Assembly: GCA_023150845.1 (NCBI GenBank) | Contig: JAKLKD010000016.1 | Span: 1-52,388 of the forward strand | Length of the DNA stretch: 52,388 nucleotides | Source: Myxococcota bacterium | GTDB lineage: Bacteria > Myxococcota_A > UBA796 > CAJQPC01 | Direction of reading: 5' to 3' | Part shown: positions 43,832 through 52,388 of the stretch, one piece after another | Position numbering within the stretch: position 1 is the first letter of the stretch | Layout: the number at the start of each line of letters is the position of its first letter | Position numbers and translations under genes: made by a program | The notes under the pieces: model-generated | Seen by the model: only the letters and a program-made list of their open reading frames with translations | What the model was told of the DNA's origin: nothing | Databases searched by the model: none

Positions 43832-44296
43832 ATGCACCCCAACGCCCAGCTCATCACCCGCTTCTACGAGGCCTTCGCCAAACGCGACGGACTCACCATG
43901 GCCGGGTGTTACCACCCCGAGGCCAGCTTCCAGGATCCGGCCTTTACGCTCCAGGGGGAGCAGGTCGGCCGCATGTGGCGCATGCTCTGTGAGCGCGGGA
44001 AGGACCTCACCCTGACCTTCTCCGACGTCGAGGCGGACGACACGACGGGCTCGGCGCGGTGGGAGGCGAACTACACCTTCTCCGCCACCAAACGCCAGGT
44101 GCACAACATCATCTCGTCGAGCTTCACCTTCCGCGACGGGCTCATCTACACCCAGAACGACAGCTTCGACTTCTGGCGCTGGTCTCGCCAAGCCCTCGGC
44201 GCGCCGGGGATCTTCTTGGGCTGGTCGAGCTTCTTGCAGAGCAAGGTGCAGGCCCAGGCCATGGCGGGCCTCGCGGCCTGGAAGCCCAAGGAGTAG
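43832..44296 (+). CDS. SnoaL-like / NTF2-fold protein
   Basis: 154 aa. The opening NAQLITRFYEAFAKRDGLTMAGCYHPEASFQDPAF is the standard SnoaL/NTF2-like start, followed by the beta-sheet FTFRDGLIYTQNDSFDFWRW. Proteins of this fold are small enzymes or ligand binders of many functions, so no substrate can be named. It lies nine bases before the bestrophin-like gene and 45 bases after the SDR gene, all in the same direction. Confidence 0.85.
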   Translation: MHPNAQLITRFYEAFAKRDGLTMAGCYHPEASFQDPAFTLQGEQVGRMWRMLCERGKDLTLTFSDVEADDTTGSARWEANYTFSATKRQVHNIISSSFTFRDGLIYTQNDSFDFWRWSRQALGAPGIFLGWSSFLQSKVQAQAMAGLAAWKPKE

Positions 44297-44305
44297 GGCC
44301 CGCAG

Positions 44306-45241
44306 ATGCTGATCCGCCCGCCTCGACGGTTCCCCAGCTCGATGTTCACCTGGCGGGGGAGCGCGCTCGCTGAGTCGTGGAAGCCGCTTCTGGGGCTGTT
44401 CATCGCCTCGGAGCTGCTCACCTGGAACTACGAGCGCTGGGACCTCGGCCGCTTCTCGTTGACGCTCACGCCCTTCACCCTCGTGGGCCTCGCGCTCTCG
44501 ATCTTTCTGGGCTTCCGCAACAACGCCTGCTACGACCGCTGGTGGGAGGCCCGCCGCCTCTGGGGCGGGCTCATCAACACCACCCGCTCCCTCGCCCGGC
44601 AGATGCTCACCTTGCCGAAGGCCCCCGAGGCCGACGCCGAGGCGCTCCGGGCGCTGCAGGAGCGTTTTGTCTACGGGGTCATCGCCTTCGCCATCTCGCT
44701 CAAGCTGCACCTCCGCGCCGAGGGATCCTTCACCGACCTCCAGACCCTCCTGCCGCGCCCGGTCTGGGAGTCGCTGCTCCAAGAGCGGAACGCGCCCAAC
44801 GCCGTGACCTACTGGCTCTCGTCCCAGGTGCAGGAGGCCGCCGCCCAGGGCTGGCTCCACCCCATCCACCAGGACGCCCTGGAGCGGGGGATCACCGAGC
44901 TGACGAACATCCAAGGCGGCTGCGAGCGCATCAAGAACACGCCGGTCCCCCTCACCTACACCGTGCTCACCCACCAGATCGTGCTGCTCTACTGCTTGTC
45001 TTTGCCCCTGGGCATCATGAGCACCGTCGGCGAGATGACCCCCTTCGTGGTGCTCATCGTGAGCTTCGCGTTCTTGGGCCTTGATGAGGTCGGGACACAG
45101 ATTGAGGATCCCTTCGAGACCGACGCCAACGACCTCCCCCTCGACGCCTTGTGCCGCGTCATCGAGGTCAACCTCCGGCAGCGCCTCGGGGAGACGAACC
45201 TGCCGCCGGACGCGAAGCCCGTGAAGGGCGTCTTGTATTAA
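44306..45241 (+). CDS. Bestrophin-like ion channel
   Basis: 311 aa, the usual bacterial bestrophin (UPF0187/YneE) length. N-terminal RFPSSMFTWRGSALAE, a first membrane helix near 28-45, then SIFLGFRNNACYDRWWEARRLWGGLINTTRSLARQ, the most conserved stretch, and the C-terminal LGLDEVGTQIEDPFETDANDLPLDALC, which is diagnostic. About four membrane helices form a pentameric anion or cation channel in the inner membrane. It is the last gene of the SDR-SnoaL-bestrophin run. A T-rich stretch right after the stop could end transcription, but the preceding hairpin is weak. Confidence 0.93.
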   Translation: MLIRPPRRFPSSMFTWRGSALAESWKPLLGLFIASELLTWNYERWDLGRFSLTLTPFTLVGLALSIFLGFRNNACYDRWWEARRLWGGLINTTRSLARQMLTLPKAPEADAEALRALQERFVYGVIAFAISLKLHLRAEGSFTDLQTLLPRPVWESLLQERNAPNAVTYWLSSQVQEAAAQGWLHPIHQDALERGITELTNIQGGCERIKNTPVPLTYTVLTHQIVLLYCLSLPLGIMSTVGEMTPFVVLIVSFAFLGLDEVGTQIEDPFETDANDLPLDALCRVIEVNLRQRLGETNLPPDAKPVKGVLY

Positions 45242-45269
45242 CGTTTTTTATAACCTTTTTCATAATATG

Positions 45270-45283
45270 TGACGCTCACGTCA
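45270..45283. promoter_or_regulatory. Inverted repeat TGACG-n4-CGTCA before the MBL-GAF gene
   Basis: A perfect 5-bp inverted repeat in the AT-rich 118-base gap. It is followed immediately by TTGCCA (45285-45290), a possible -35 box for the gene starting at 45360. Possible repressor site; short enough to be chance. Confidence 0.3.
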
Positions 45284-45359
45284 TTTGCCATGAAACCTCC
45301 CGAGGCGTCGTGTAGCATGTGCGCGATCACCCACCGCGCGCGACCGCACAGGACGACTC

Positions 45360-47198
45360 ATGAAGATCCGTTTCTGGGGCACACGAGGCTCCATCGCCAA
45401 GGCCGGCCCCACGACGTTGAGGTATGGCGGCAACACCTCCTGCGTGGAGGTCCGCTCCGCCGCCGGAGACCTGCTCATCCTCGACGCCGGGACGGGGATG
45501 CACGGCCTCGCCCAGGCGCTCATCCGTGAGCCGACCGCCCCGCGCACGAGCACCCTGCTCCTCTCCCACACCCACTGGGATCACATCCAGGGTCTCCCCT
45601 TCTTCACGCCGCTCTTTGTGCCGGGCCAGCGCTGGTCGATCTACGGGCCCTCCGGCGCGCACAAACGCCTCGACGAGCTGCTCCGCGAGCAGATGAGCCG
45701 GGACTACTTCCCCGTGGGCATGGACGACCTGAGCGCGAACGTCGGCATCCACAGCCTCAAGGAGGGCCACTTCACCATCGGGGACATCTCGGTCACCACA
45801 CGCTTCCTCAACCACCCCGGCGTGACCCTCGGCTACCGGATCGTCGTCGATGGCAAGACCCTCGTGTACTCCACGGACCATGAGCCCCACAGCCGCCACC
45901 TCGCGAGCTGCGGCGGCGCCCCCGCCAAAGGCAGCGAAGACGCCAAACACGGCGAGTTTTTGGCCGGGGCCGACGTCGTCATCCATGACGCACAGTACAC
46001 CGCCGAGGAGTACCACAGCCGCGTCGGCTGGGGCCACAGCACGATGGAGTACGTCACCGACCTCGCCCAGCACGCGGGCGTGCGCCGCCTGATGCTCTTC
46101 CACCACGACCCCAACCGCGGCGACGCCGACGTCGACCGCCTCGTCGAGCGCGCCCGCGCCCGGGTCTCGGGCCGGCCCGGCGCCACGCTCATCGACGCCG
46201 CCGCCGAGGGCCAGCAGCTTGAGGCCACGCCCAGCCGGGTGTGGGCCGTCGCGCCGGAACGCCCCCAAGGGGAGGAGGACTCGGCCTTGGGCGAGAGCCC
46301 CCGGGGCGCCAACATCCTCATCTTCGCCCCGTCTTACCCGAGCCTCATCGACGCCGCCCGAGAGGTCGGCCAGCGGCCCCAGGTCGCGAACCAGCTCCTT
46401 GAGGCCGAGGCCGCCTGGCGGGCGACCCACCCCACCGTGGTGATCATCGAGGCGAAGGGCCCCGAGGAGTTCAACCAGCGCTGGCGCTTCATCAGCGCGT
46501 CGGGTGGCTGGCCCTCGGCGATGACCCGGGTGATGGTCTGCAACGATGAGCCCGAGCCCGAGCAGCTCCGGGGCGTGCCCGTCGATTCTGTGCTCGTCGC
46601 GCCCTTCTCCCCGTCCTACGCCTGCAGCCGGATGCTGGTCTGGACGACGAAGACCCCGCCCCTCTGGGAGCGCCCGCCCCGGCCGCCGACCGAGGCCCAG
46701 CGCCTGCGCCAGGTCGACCGCGCCCGCCGCGCGCTGCAGGCCGCGGAGCTCCGGGACGAGCTCCAGACCCACGTCGATCTCGCCCGGGCGCTCCTCGCCG
46801 ACGTCGCCTCCGACGACCTCGTCACCGCCATCCACCTCATCGGCGCCGAGGCCCAGGAGTCCATGGCCCGGGCCGACGGCCCCACGCCGACCTTGGCGCC
46901 GAGCGGCGGGGTTCACCGCGACGACACCTTCTGCGGCCACGTCGTCGCCCGCGACGCGCCGCTTGAGGTCGAGGACACCCTCAACAGCGCGGACTTTCGC
47001 TACCACCCCCACGTGCTCGGCAGCGCGGCGCTGCGGGCCTACGTCGGCGTGCCCCTGCGGATCCAGGGCCAGTGTGTCGGCACGCTCTGCGCCTGGGCGA
47101 GCCACCCCTTCAGCCTCAACGACCGCCACCGCGCGAGCTTCCACCAGCTCGCCCGGCTCATCAGCCTGCGCCTGCAGCTTGAGAGCAGCACGACCTGA
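45360..47198 (+). CDS. Metallo-beta-lactamase hydrolase fused to pseudo-receiver and GAF domains
   Basis: 612 aa. Residues 1-280 are a metallo-beta-lactamase fold of the phosphodiesterase type: FWGTRGS, GGNTSC, the metal motif HTHWDH at 70-75, STDHEP and FHHDP. Residues about 312-440 look like a receiver-type alpha/beta domain (NILIFAPS ... PTVVIIEAKG) without an obvious phosphoacceptor. A short helical link follows, and residues about 540-610 are a GAF domain (DDTFCGHVV ... AYVGVPLRIQGQCVGTLCAW). This suggests a ligand- or light-regulated hydrolase of a phosphodiester or nucleotide. The ATG at 45360 follows a GGACGA site. Confidence 0.87.
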   Translation: MKIRFWGTRGSIAKAGPTTLRYGGNTSCVEVRSAAGDLLILDAGTGMHGLAQALIREPTAPRTSTLLLSHTHWDHIQGLPFFTPLFVPGQRWSIYGPSGAHKRLDELLREQMSRDYFPVGMDDLSANVGIHSLKEGHFTIGDISVTTRFLNHPGVTLGYRIVVDGKTLVYSTDHEPHSRHLASCGGAPAKGSEDAKHGEFLAGADVVIHDAQYTAEEYHSRVGWGHSTMEYVTDLAQHAGVRRLMLFHHDPNRGDADVDRLVERARARVSGRPGATLIDAAAEGQQLEATPSRVWAVAPERPQGEEDSALGESPRGANILIFAPSYPSLIDAAREVGQRPQVANQLLEAEAAWRATHPTVVIIEAKGPEEFNQRWRFISASGGWPSAMTRVMVCNDEPEPEQLRGVPVDSVLVAPFSPSYACSRMLVWTTKTPPLWERPPRPPTEAQRLRQVDRARRALQAAELRDELQTHVDLARALLADVASDDLVTAIHLIGAEAQESMARADGPTPTLAPSGGVHRDDTFCGHVVARDAPLEVEDTLNSADFRYHPHVLGSAALRAYVGVPLRIQGQCVGTLCAWASHPFSLNDRHRASFHQLARLISLRLQLESSTT

Positions 47199-47273
47199 CG
47201 CGGGGCGGTTAACGCCGGGAGCGGCGGGCACACTCCCGGCGTGTATTGTGAGGAGGCAGGCCGAGGTCCGTCG

Positions 47274-47912
47274 ATGCTGTTGACTCTGCTCATCACCCTG
47301 ACCGCCCTGGCCGCCCCGATCACCGAGGCCGAGGCCGAGGCCCTGGCCCGGGCCTACTACCCGAGGCTCGGCCAGCCCCTGCCCGCCCCGGCGCTCCTCG
47401 CCGACGACGTCGCGGCCTTGGTCGAGACCGGGCGTGACGCTGAGGAGCTCGGCGTCGTCTTGGACCACCTCCGCGCCTTGCCCGGCGCCCGCGGGGCCAC
47501 CTTGGGCGCCTTGGTGGAGAGCCACCTCGCCGCGGCCTTGGGTGAGGCGGAGCAGCTCACCCCCACCGCGCTCGCCGCCCCCGACGCCGCCTTGGCCGCG
47601 GCGCCAAAACCCCGGGGCGACACCCTCAACGACGCCGCCCGAGACGAGGTCCTGACGCGCTTCTACAAGGGCACAGGCCGGGCGCCGCCCGCGCCGCCCT
47701 TGGCCGTCGACGTCGCGGGCTTCGTGCTCTTGGAGGAGGAGGGCTGGCTCTCGCCGGGGGTGTACGCCTTGGGCGACTGGGTGCCCCGGCACGTCCGCGG
47801 CGCGGAGAGCATGACCTTCGGCCAGGTCGCCCGGGTCGCCGTCGAGAAGGGCTTCAACGGCGGCCCGACCCGCGACGGCAGCTTAGAGACGCTCAAGGGC
47901 GTCGGCGGCTAA
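47274..47912 (+). CDS. Small exported protein, unknown function
   Basis: 212 aa from the ATG at 47274, with GAGG about eight bases upstream and a clear signal peptide (MLLTLLITLTALAAP, cleavage near residue 15). An in-frame ATG at 47241 would only add residues before the signal. The mature protein is Ala/Leu-rich and helical in the first half and has a compact domain at about 150-205 (LLEEEGWLSPGVYALGDWVPRHVRG). No family recognised. The 126 bases before cphA show no definite promoter or terminator. Confidence 0.72.
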   Translation: MLLTLLITLTALAAPITEAEAEALARAYYPRLGQPLPAPALLADDVAALVETGRDAEELGVVLDHLRALPGARGATLGALVESHLAAALGEAEQLTPTALAAPDAALAAAPKPRGDTLNDAARDEVLTRFYKGTGRAPPAPPLAVDVAGFVLLEEEGWLSPGVYALGDWVPRHVRGAESMTFGQVARVAVEKGFNGGPTRDGSLETLKGVGG

Positions 47913-48038
47913 AGACGCCCTGGCGGGCCCCCCAAGGCGCCTAAACGGGGTCTGGAGGGAGGTGGCGATTGGGCCTCTTCCCTACTGCGCCCGCCTTGAT
48001 GTATGCTCCGGCGGCTTTCCCCTCCCTCTGGAGCGCTG

Positions 48039-50849
48039 ATGCAGGTCCTCGACAAGCGCAGCTACGTCGGCCCGAACCTCTACGCCAACTTCCGCGTGAT
48101 CCGCCTCACGATCGACCTCGGCCCCCTGGAGCAGGCCCCGAGCGCGACGATCCCGGGCTTCGTGGATCGCCTCGTGGAGGCCGTCCCCTCCCTCTCCGAG
48201 CACGGCTGCTCCTACGGGGAGCCCGGCGGCTTCATCCGCCGCATGCGTGAGGGCGAGGGCACCTGGCTCGGGCACATCCTGGAGCACCTGGCCATCGAGC
48301 TGCAGAACCTCGCGGGCGTGCAGGTCACCTTCGGCAAGACCCGGGGCGCCGGGGCCGTGGGCCGTTACCACGTCGTCTACGAGTACGAGGAGTCCTGGGT
48401 CGGCGAGCAGGCCGGTGAGCTGGCTCTGCGCCTCCTGCACCACCTCCTGCCCGTCGAGCTGCGCGGCGGCGCCACGGTGCCCGACGACTTCAACTTCCAG
48501 CGTGAGCTAGAGGACCTCATCCGCGGCGCCCAGCGCCGGGCCTTCGGGCCGTCCACGGGCTCGTTGGTGCGCGCCGCCGAGCGCCGGGGCATCCCCTGGA
48601 TCCGCCTCAACGAGCACAGCCTCGTGCAGTTCGGCCACGGCCGCCTGCAGAAGCGTATCCAGGCCACGGTGACGAGCGAGACGCGCCACATCGCCGTCGA
48701 GATCGCCTCGGACAAGCAGCTCACGAACAAGATCCTCGGCGACATCGGCCTGCCCGTGCCCCGCCAATACCAGACCTACAGCGCTGAAGAGGCCACGCGC
48801 GCCGCCCGGCGCCTGGGCTTCCCCGTCGTCGTGAAGCCGCTCGACGCCAACCACGGCCGCGGCGTCTCCATCGGCCTCGAGACCGAGGAGCAGGTCGCCG
48901 TCGCTTATGACCAGGCCCGGCAGCACAGCCGCTGCGTGCTCGTCGAGACCTACATCAAGGGCCTCGACCACCGCATCCTCGTCGTGAACGGCGAGGTCGT
49001 CGCCGTCGCCAAACGTATGCCGGGCCACGTCGTCGGTGACGGCGTGCACACCGTCGCGGAGCTCGTGGACATCGTCAACCAAGACCCCCGCCGGGGCATC
49101 GGCCACGAGAAGGTGCTCACCCGCCTGGAGCTCGACCACCAGGCCGAGCGCCTCTTGGAGCAGGCCGGGCACACCTCCGCGACGGTCTTGCCCGCCGGGG
49201 AGATCTTCTTCTTACGCAGCACGGGCAACCTCTCCACGGGCGGCACGGCGATCGACCTCACCGACACCTGCCACCCCGACAACAAGGAGATGGCCGCCCG
49301 GGCCTGCGCCGCCATCGGCCTCGACGTGTGCGGCGTGGACTTCTTGACCACGGACATCACCCGCTCCTACAAGGAGATCGGCGGCGGCATCTGCGAGGTG
49401 AACGCGGCGCCGGGCTTCCGGATGCACGTCGCCCCCAGCGAGGGCACCCCCCGGGACGTGGCCGGCGCCGTGCTCGACATGCTCTTCCCCCAAGGCGCGC
49501 CTAGCCGCATCCCCATCGCGGCGATCACCGGCACCAACGGCAAGACCACGACGACGCGTATGTTGGCCCACATCCACAAGCTCGCCGGGGCCACTGTGGG
49601 CATGACCACCACCGACGGCGTGTACATCGACGGCCGCCGCACCGTGGAGGGTGACATGACCGGGCCCCAGGCCGCGGGCATGGTGCTGCGCGACCCCACG
49701 GTCTCCGTCGCCGTGCTGGAGACGGCGCGGGGCGGGCTCTTACGCTCGGGCCTCGGCTACAAGCAGCCCGACGTGGCCTGCTGCCTCAACGTCTCCGGGG
49801 ACCACCTCGGCCTCGGCGGCATCGACACCTTGGAGCAGCTCGCCCAGGTCAAGCGGATCCCCATCGAGGTCGCCCGGGACACCGCCGTGCTCAACGGCGA
49901 CGACCCCCTCTGCCTGCGGATGGCCGAGTACACCCAGGCCAAGCACCTCTGCTACGTCACGATGAACGCCGACAACGCGCTCGTGCGGGAGCACATCCGC
50001 GCCGGGGGCCGCGCCGTGGCCCTGGAGGCCGGGGTGAACGGCCAGATGATCACGCTCTTCGACAAGGGCGCGCACATGCCGCTCTTGTGGACCCACCTCA
50101 TCCCCGCCACCGTCGAGGGCCGGGCCCTGCACAACGTGCAGAACGCCATGTTCGCCGCGGCCATGGCCTACGCCATGGGCGTGAAGCTCGACGACATCCG
50201 CCACGGCCTGCGCACCTTCGACAGCACCTTCTTCCAGACCCCGGGCCGGATGAACGTCTTCGACAACCTCGGGTTTAAGGTGATCCTCGACTACGGGCAC
50301 AACCCCGCCGCCGTAGACGCCATGTGTACCCTCGTGGACGGCCTCGCCGCCGGGGGCGCGGTGAAGGCCGGTGGCAAACGGGTGGTGGTGCTCGCCGTGC
50401 CCGGTGACCGCCGGGACGAGGACATCGCCGCCATCGCCCGCCGCGCCGCCCGGAGCTTCGACCGCTTCATCTGCCGCCGGGACGACAACCCCCGCGGCCG
50501 CGGCGAGGACGAGGTGCCGCGGCTCCTGCGCGACGCGCTGCTCGCCGAGGGCGTGGCCCCGGAGCGTATCGAGCTCGTCATCCGCGAGCCCGACGCCATC
50601 GACCACGCGATCAAGCTCTGCGCCCCGGGCGACCTCCTGCTCCTCTTCGTGGACCAGGTGACCCGCTCGTGGAAGCAGGTGATCTACGCCGGGGGTCGCC
50701 GCCCGGAGGACGAGGCGCCCCGCCCCGCCGCCCAGGCCGTGGTGATGTCGCCGACGCCCGCCGCCCCGGCGCCGTCCTTGGCCTCGCTGAACCTCGTGCG
50801 GGATGAGCGCGGCGTGCGCCTCGCGGGGGCCAACGAGGAGGCCGACTGA
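48039..50849 (+). CDS. cphA: Cyanophycin synthetase CphA
   Basis: 936 aa, within the CphA1 range. Makes cyanophycin, a polymer of aspartate with arginine side chains used as a nitrogen and carbon store. The N-terminal domain has IPGFVDRLVEAVPSLSEHGCSYGEPGGFIRRMREG and the catalytic GxWxGHxxEH-type text (TWLGHILEHLAIELQ). An ATP-grasp domain spans about 220-480 (KPLDANHGRGVSIG). A Mur-ligase-like domain starts with the P-loop GTNGKTTTTR near 498 and contains ETARGGLLRSGLGY and the late ILDYGHNPAAVDAM. A GGAG site six bases before the ATG fixes the start. Its stop is one base before the next gene, a second Mur-ligase-type protein. No cyanophycinase gene is in view. Confidence 0.95.
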   Translation: MQVLDKRSYVGPNLYANFRVIRLTIDLGPLEQAPSATIPGFVDRLVEAVPSLSEHGCSYGEPGGFIRRMREGEGTWLGHILEHLAIELQNLAGVQVTFGKTRGAGAVGRYHVVYEYEESWVGEQAGELALRLLHHLLPVELRGGATVPDDFNFQRELEDLIRGAQRRAFGPSTGSLVRAAERRGIPWIRLNEHSLVQFGHGRLQKRIQATVTSETRHIAVEIASDKQLTNKILGDIGLPVPRQYQTYSAEEATRAARRLGFPVVVKPLDANHGRGVSIGLETEEQVAVAYDQARQHSRCVLVETYIKGLDHRILVVNGEVVAVAKRMPGHVVGDGVHTVAELVDIVNQDPRRGIGHEKVLTRLELDHQAERLLEQAGHTSATVLPAGEIFFLRSTGNLSTGGTAIDLTDTCHPDNKEMAARACAAIGLDVCGVDFLTTDITRSYKEIGGGICEVNAAPGFRMHVAPSEGTPRDVAGAVLDMLFPQGAPSRIPIAAITGTNGKTTTTRMLAHIHKLAGATVGMTTTDGVYIDGRRTVEGDMTGPQAAGMVLRDPTVSVAVLETARGGLLRSGLGYKQPDVACCLNVSGDHLGLGGIDTLEQLAQVKRIPIEVARDTAVLNGDDPLCLRMAEYTQAKHLCYVTMNADNALVREHIRAGGRAVALEAGVNGQMITLFDKGAHMPLLWTHLIPATVEGRALHNVQNAMFAAAMAYAMGVKLDDIRHGLRTFDSTFFQTPGRMNVFDNLGFKVILDYGHNPAAVDAMCTLVDGLAAGGAVKAGGKRVVVLAVPGDRRDEDIAAIARRAARSFDRFICRRDDNPRGRGEDEVPRLLRDALLAEGVAPERIELVIREPDAIDHAIKLCAPGDLLLLFVDQVTRSWKQVIYAGGRRPEDEAPRPAAQAVVMSPTPAAPAPSLASLNLVRDERGVRLAGANEEAD

Positions 50850-50850
50850 G

Positions 50851-52329
50851 ATGAGCGCGCCGCGCGTCAGAGAGGTCCGCCGCATCACCGGCCGTCACCC
50901 GCTCCTCCCCGGGGCGGGCGCGGCGGCGGAGCTCGTGGGAGAGGACGTCTCCGACGCGCTGCCCTCCTTGGCGCCGCGGCTCGCCGAGGCCCAGCGCGCC
51001 GTCGGCGGCGCGGGCGCCATCACCCTGCGGGCCTGGGCGGGCGGCGCGTCCGTGGCCTTTGAGGCCCCGCCGGACACCTTGGAGCAGGCCGTCTTGGCCT
51101 TGGAGTGGGCGCTCGGCGTCGAGGGCGCCCCGTCCCTGGACACCATCGCCGCCGAGGCCGAGGCCGCGCGCTCCCCGGCGCTGCGGGCGCTTCTGGCCGC
51201 CGCCGAGGCCCTGGACCTCCCGGCCTTCTTCGATGACGAGGGCCTCACCCTAGGCTTAGGCGCCCGGGGCCGCACCTGGGCGCTCACCGAGCTACCCTCC
51301 CCCGACACGCTCCCCGGCCTCGGCCTGGGGCGTATCCCCTTCGTCTTCGTCACCGGCACCAACGGTAAGACCACGAGCGCCCGGGCCCTGGCCCGCATCG
51401 CCGCCGAGGCGGGCCTCGTCGCCGGGAACACGTCGAGCGACGGCGTCGTCGTGCGCGGCGAGTGGTTAGAGCGCGGCGACTGGACCGGCCCTGGCGCGGC
51501 CCGCACCCTCCTGCGCCACCCCGAGCTGACCTTCGCCGTCTTAGAGACCGCCCGTGGGGGCCTCATGCGCCGGGGCCTCGCGCTCAACGGCGCCGACGGC
51601 GCGCTGCTCACGAACGTGAGCGACGACCACCTCGGCGACTGGGGCCTCCTCACCCTCGAGGACATGGCCTGGGCCAAGGCCACCGTCGCCGAGGGTGTGC
51701 GCCCCGGCGGCGCCGTCGTGGTCAACGCGGGCTGCCCCTTGTGCCAGGCCGCCGTCGCCGCGCGCCTGCCCGCCGGGGTGCGGTCCTTGCGTTTCTCGGC
51801 GAGCGCCGACCCCAGCGCCGCGGCCTGGGTGCAGGACGGCCAGCTCTGGCTCGGCGACGCGCCCCTCGCCCCCGTGGCGGAGCTGCCGATCACCTTGGGC
51901 GGCCTCGCCAGCCACAACGTCGAGAACGCCTTAGGCGCCGCCGCCTTGGCCGCCGCCGTGGGCCTGCCCCGGGCGGCCATCGCCGCGGGCCTGCGCGGCC
52001 TGCGCCCCACGGTCCACGAGAGCCGCGGCCGACTGAACATGTTCAGCGTCGGCGGCGCCTGGGCCATCGTCGACTTCTGCCACAACCCCGACGGCATGCG
52101 CCGCCTCGCCGCCGTCGCCCGGGCCTGGCCCGCCAAGCGCCGCCTCGTGCTCTTGGGCCAGTCCGGCGACCGCAGCCAGGCCCAGCACGACGCGCACGTG
52201 CGAGAGACCTTAGGTGCTGTGCCCGACCGCGTGATCGTCAAGGAGCTGCCCCGGCACCTCTTGGGCCGCGCGCCCGGCGAGATTACCGAGTTGTTCTCCG
52301 CGCTGCTCCGCGCCCGTGGCCTGCCCTAG
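50851..52329 (+). CDS. Mur-ligase-type protein related to CphA, lacking ATP-grasp
   Basis: 492 aa. The ATG comes one base after the cphA stop, so the two are translated together. Residues about 165-490 repeat the CphA Mur-ligase half: GTNGKTTSARALARI, NTSSDGVVVRGEW, LETARGGLMRRGLALN, NVSDDHLGDWG, IVDFCHNPDGMRRLA. Residues 1-160 look like a shrunken version of the CphA N-terminal domain, with no ATP-grasp domain. It may add one of the two amino acids, shape primers, or form a complex with CphA; none of this can be decided from sequence. The pairing of cphA with such a gene is the main clue. Confidence 0.87.
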   Translation: MSAPRVREVRRITGRHPLLPGAGAAAELVGEDVSDALPSLAPRLAEAQRAVGGAGAITLRAWAGGASVAFEAPPDTLEQAVLALEWALGVEGAPSLDTIAAEAEAARSPALRALLAAAEALDLPAFFDDEGLTLGLGARGRTWALTELPSPDTLPGLGLGRIPFVFVTGTNGKTTSARALARIAAEAGLVAGNTSSDGVVVRGEWLERGDWTGPGAARTLLRHPELTFAVLETARGGLMRRGLALNGADGALLTNVSDDHLGDWGLLTLEDMAWAKATVAEGVRPGGAVVVNAGCPLCQAAVAARLPAGVRSLRFSASADPSAAAWVQDGQLWLGDAPLAPVAELPITLGGLASHNVENALGAAALAAAVGLPRAAIAAGLRGLRPTVHESRGRLNMFSVGGAWAIVDFCHNPDGMRRLAAVARAWPAKRRLVLLGQSGDRSQAQHDAHVRETLGAVPDRVIVKELPRHLLGRAPGEITELFSALLRARGLP

Positions 52330-52388
52330 ACCGGCCACGCCCAGGCCACGATCGAGCCCGAGGCCGTCGCCCAGGCCTTGGCTTGGGC
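52330..52388. other. Right-edge stretch after the Mur-ligase gene
   Basis: 59 bases after the last stop. No clear start codon with a ribosome site, hairpin or T-run is visible before the window ends. Confidence 0.4.

Noticed and set aside
45242-45262. Intrinsic terminator after the bestrophin-like gene
   Set aside because: There is a T-run, but the nearest hairpin (GCCC/GGGC) is about 13 bases away, too far for a standard intrinsic terminator.

Overview
The window is very GC-rich (by eye about 70% G+C) and tightly packed, with heavy use of GTG and TTG starts. It has many short lipoproteins, large HEAT/WD40 proteins, a sigma-54 response regulator and a retron-type reverse transcriptase of myxobacterial character. 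This suggests a member of the Myxococcota or another deltaproteobacterial-type lineage. That is inference: there is no rRNA or other taxonomic marker here, and I saw no tRNA, CRISPR array or insertion sequence.

Region 1 (1-4733) holds envelope genes: a HEAT-repeat exported protein cut by the left edge, a lipoprotein with an intact protein-arginine deiminase active site, an exported protein with a C-terminal membrane anchor, and a multi-pass membrane protein.

Region 2 (4737-23538, all minus strand) is the highlight: an apparent single defence operon of about 18.8 kb and ten genes, most joined by TGATG/ATGA stop-start overlaps. In transcription order: an AAA ATPase and HNH nuclease (Septu PtuA/PtuB type), an XPB-like helicase with its Bax1/DUF790 nuclease partner, a small DUF5522 protein, a 1081-aa HEAT/BRCT protein, a 2144-aa WD40-HEAT protein, a winged-helix/SWIM/WGR protein, a retron reverse transcriptase (NAXXH, YADD and VTG motifs), and an AT-rich zinc-finger gene not recognised from known systems. 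The RT, SWIM and armadillo/HEAT set matches what I recall of type XIII retrons. Fusion with Septu and XPB-Bax1 in one unit is the unusual part. The retron ncRNA is not visible upstream of the RT.

Region 3 (23612-32356): a lipoprotein, a divergent exported beta-propeller protein, then an Isc iron-sulfur operon (merR-type regulator, iscS, iscU, iscA, hscB, hscA). A near-perfect MerR-type palindrome lies before the regulator and an intrinsic terminator lies between iscU and iscA.

Region 4 (32353-32520): two tandem copies of a structured element of about 76 nt, with an identical 25-nt core and covarying stems, just after hscA and before hrpB.

Region 5 (32617-47912): hrpB helicase, a DUF4846-like lipoprotein, a membrane GT-C-like protein overlapping a sigma-54 response regulator, a small lipoprotein, a GNAT acetyltransferase, an Rpn-like nuclease gene whose 3' end is duplicated as a separate translationally coupled ORF, a beta-propeller lipoprotein, an NAD(P)-binding protein, a SnoaL-like protein, a bestrophin-like channel, a metallo-beta-lactamase/GAF fusion and a small exported protein.

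Region 6 (48039-52329): cyanophycin synthetase cphA followed one base later by a second Mur-ligase-type protein. No stretch over 300 bases lacks a gene.
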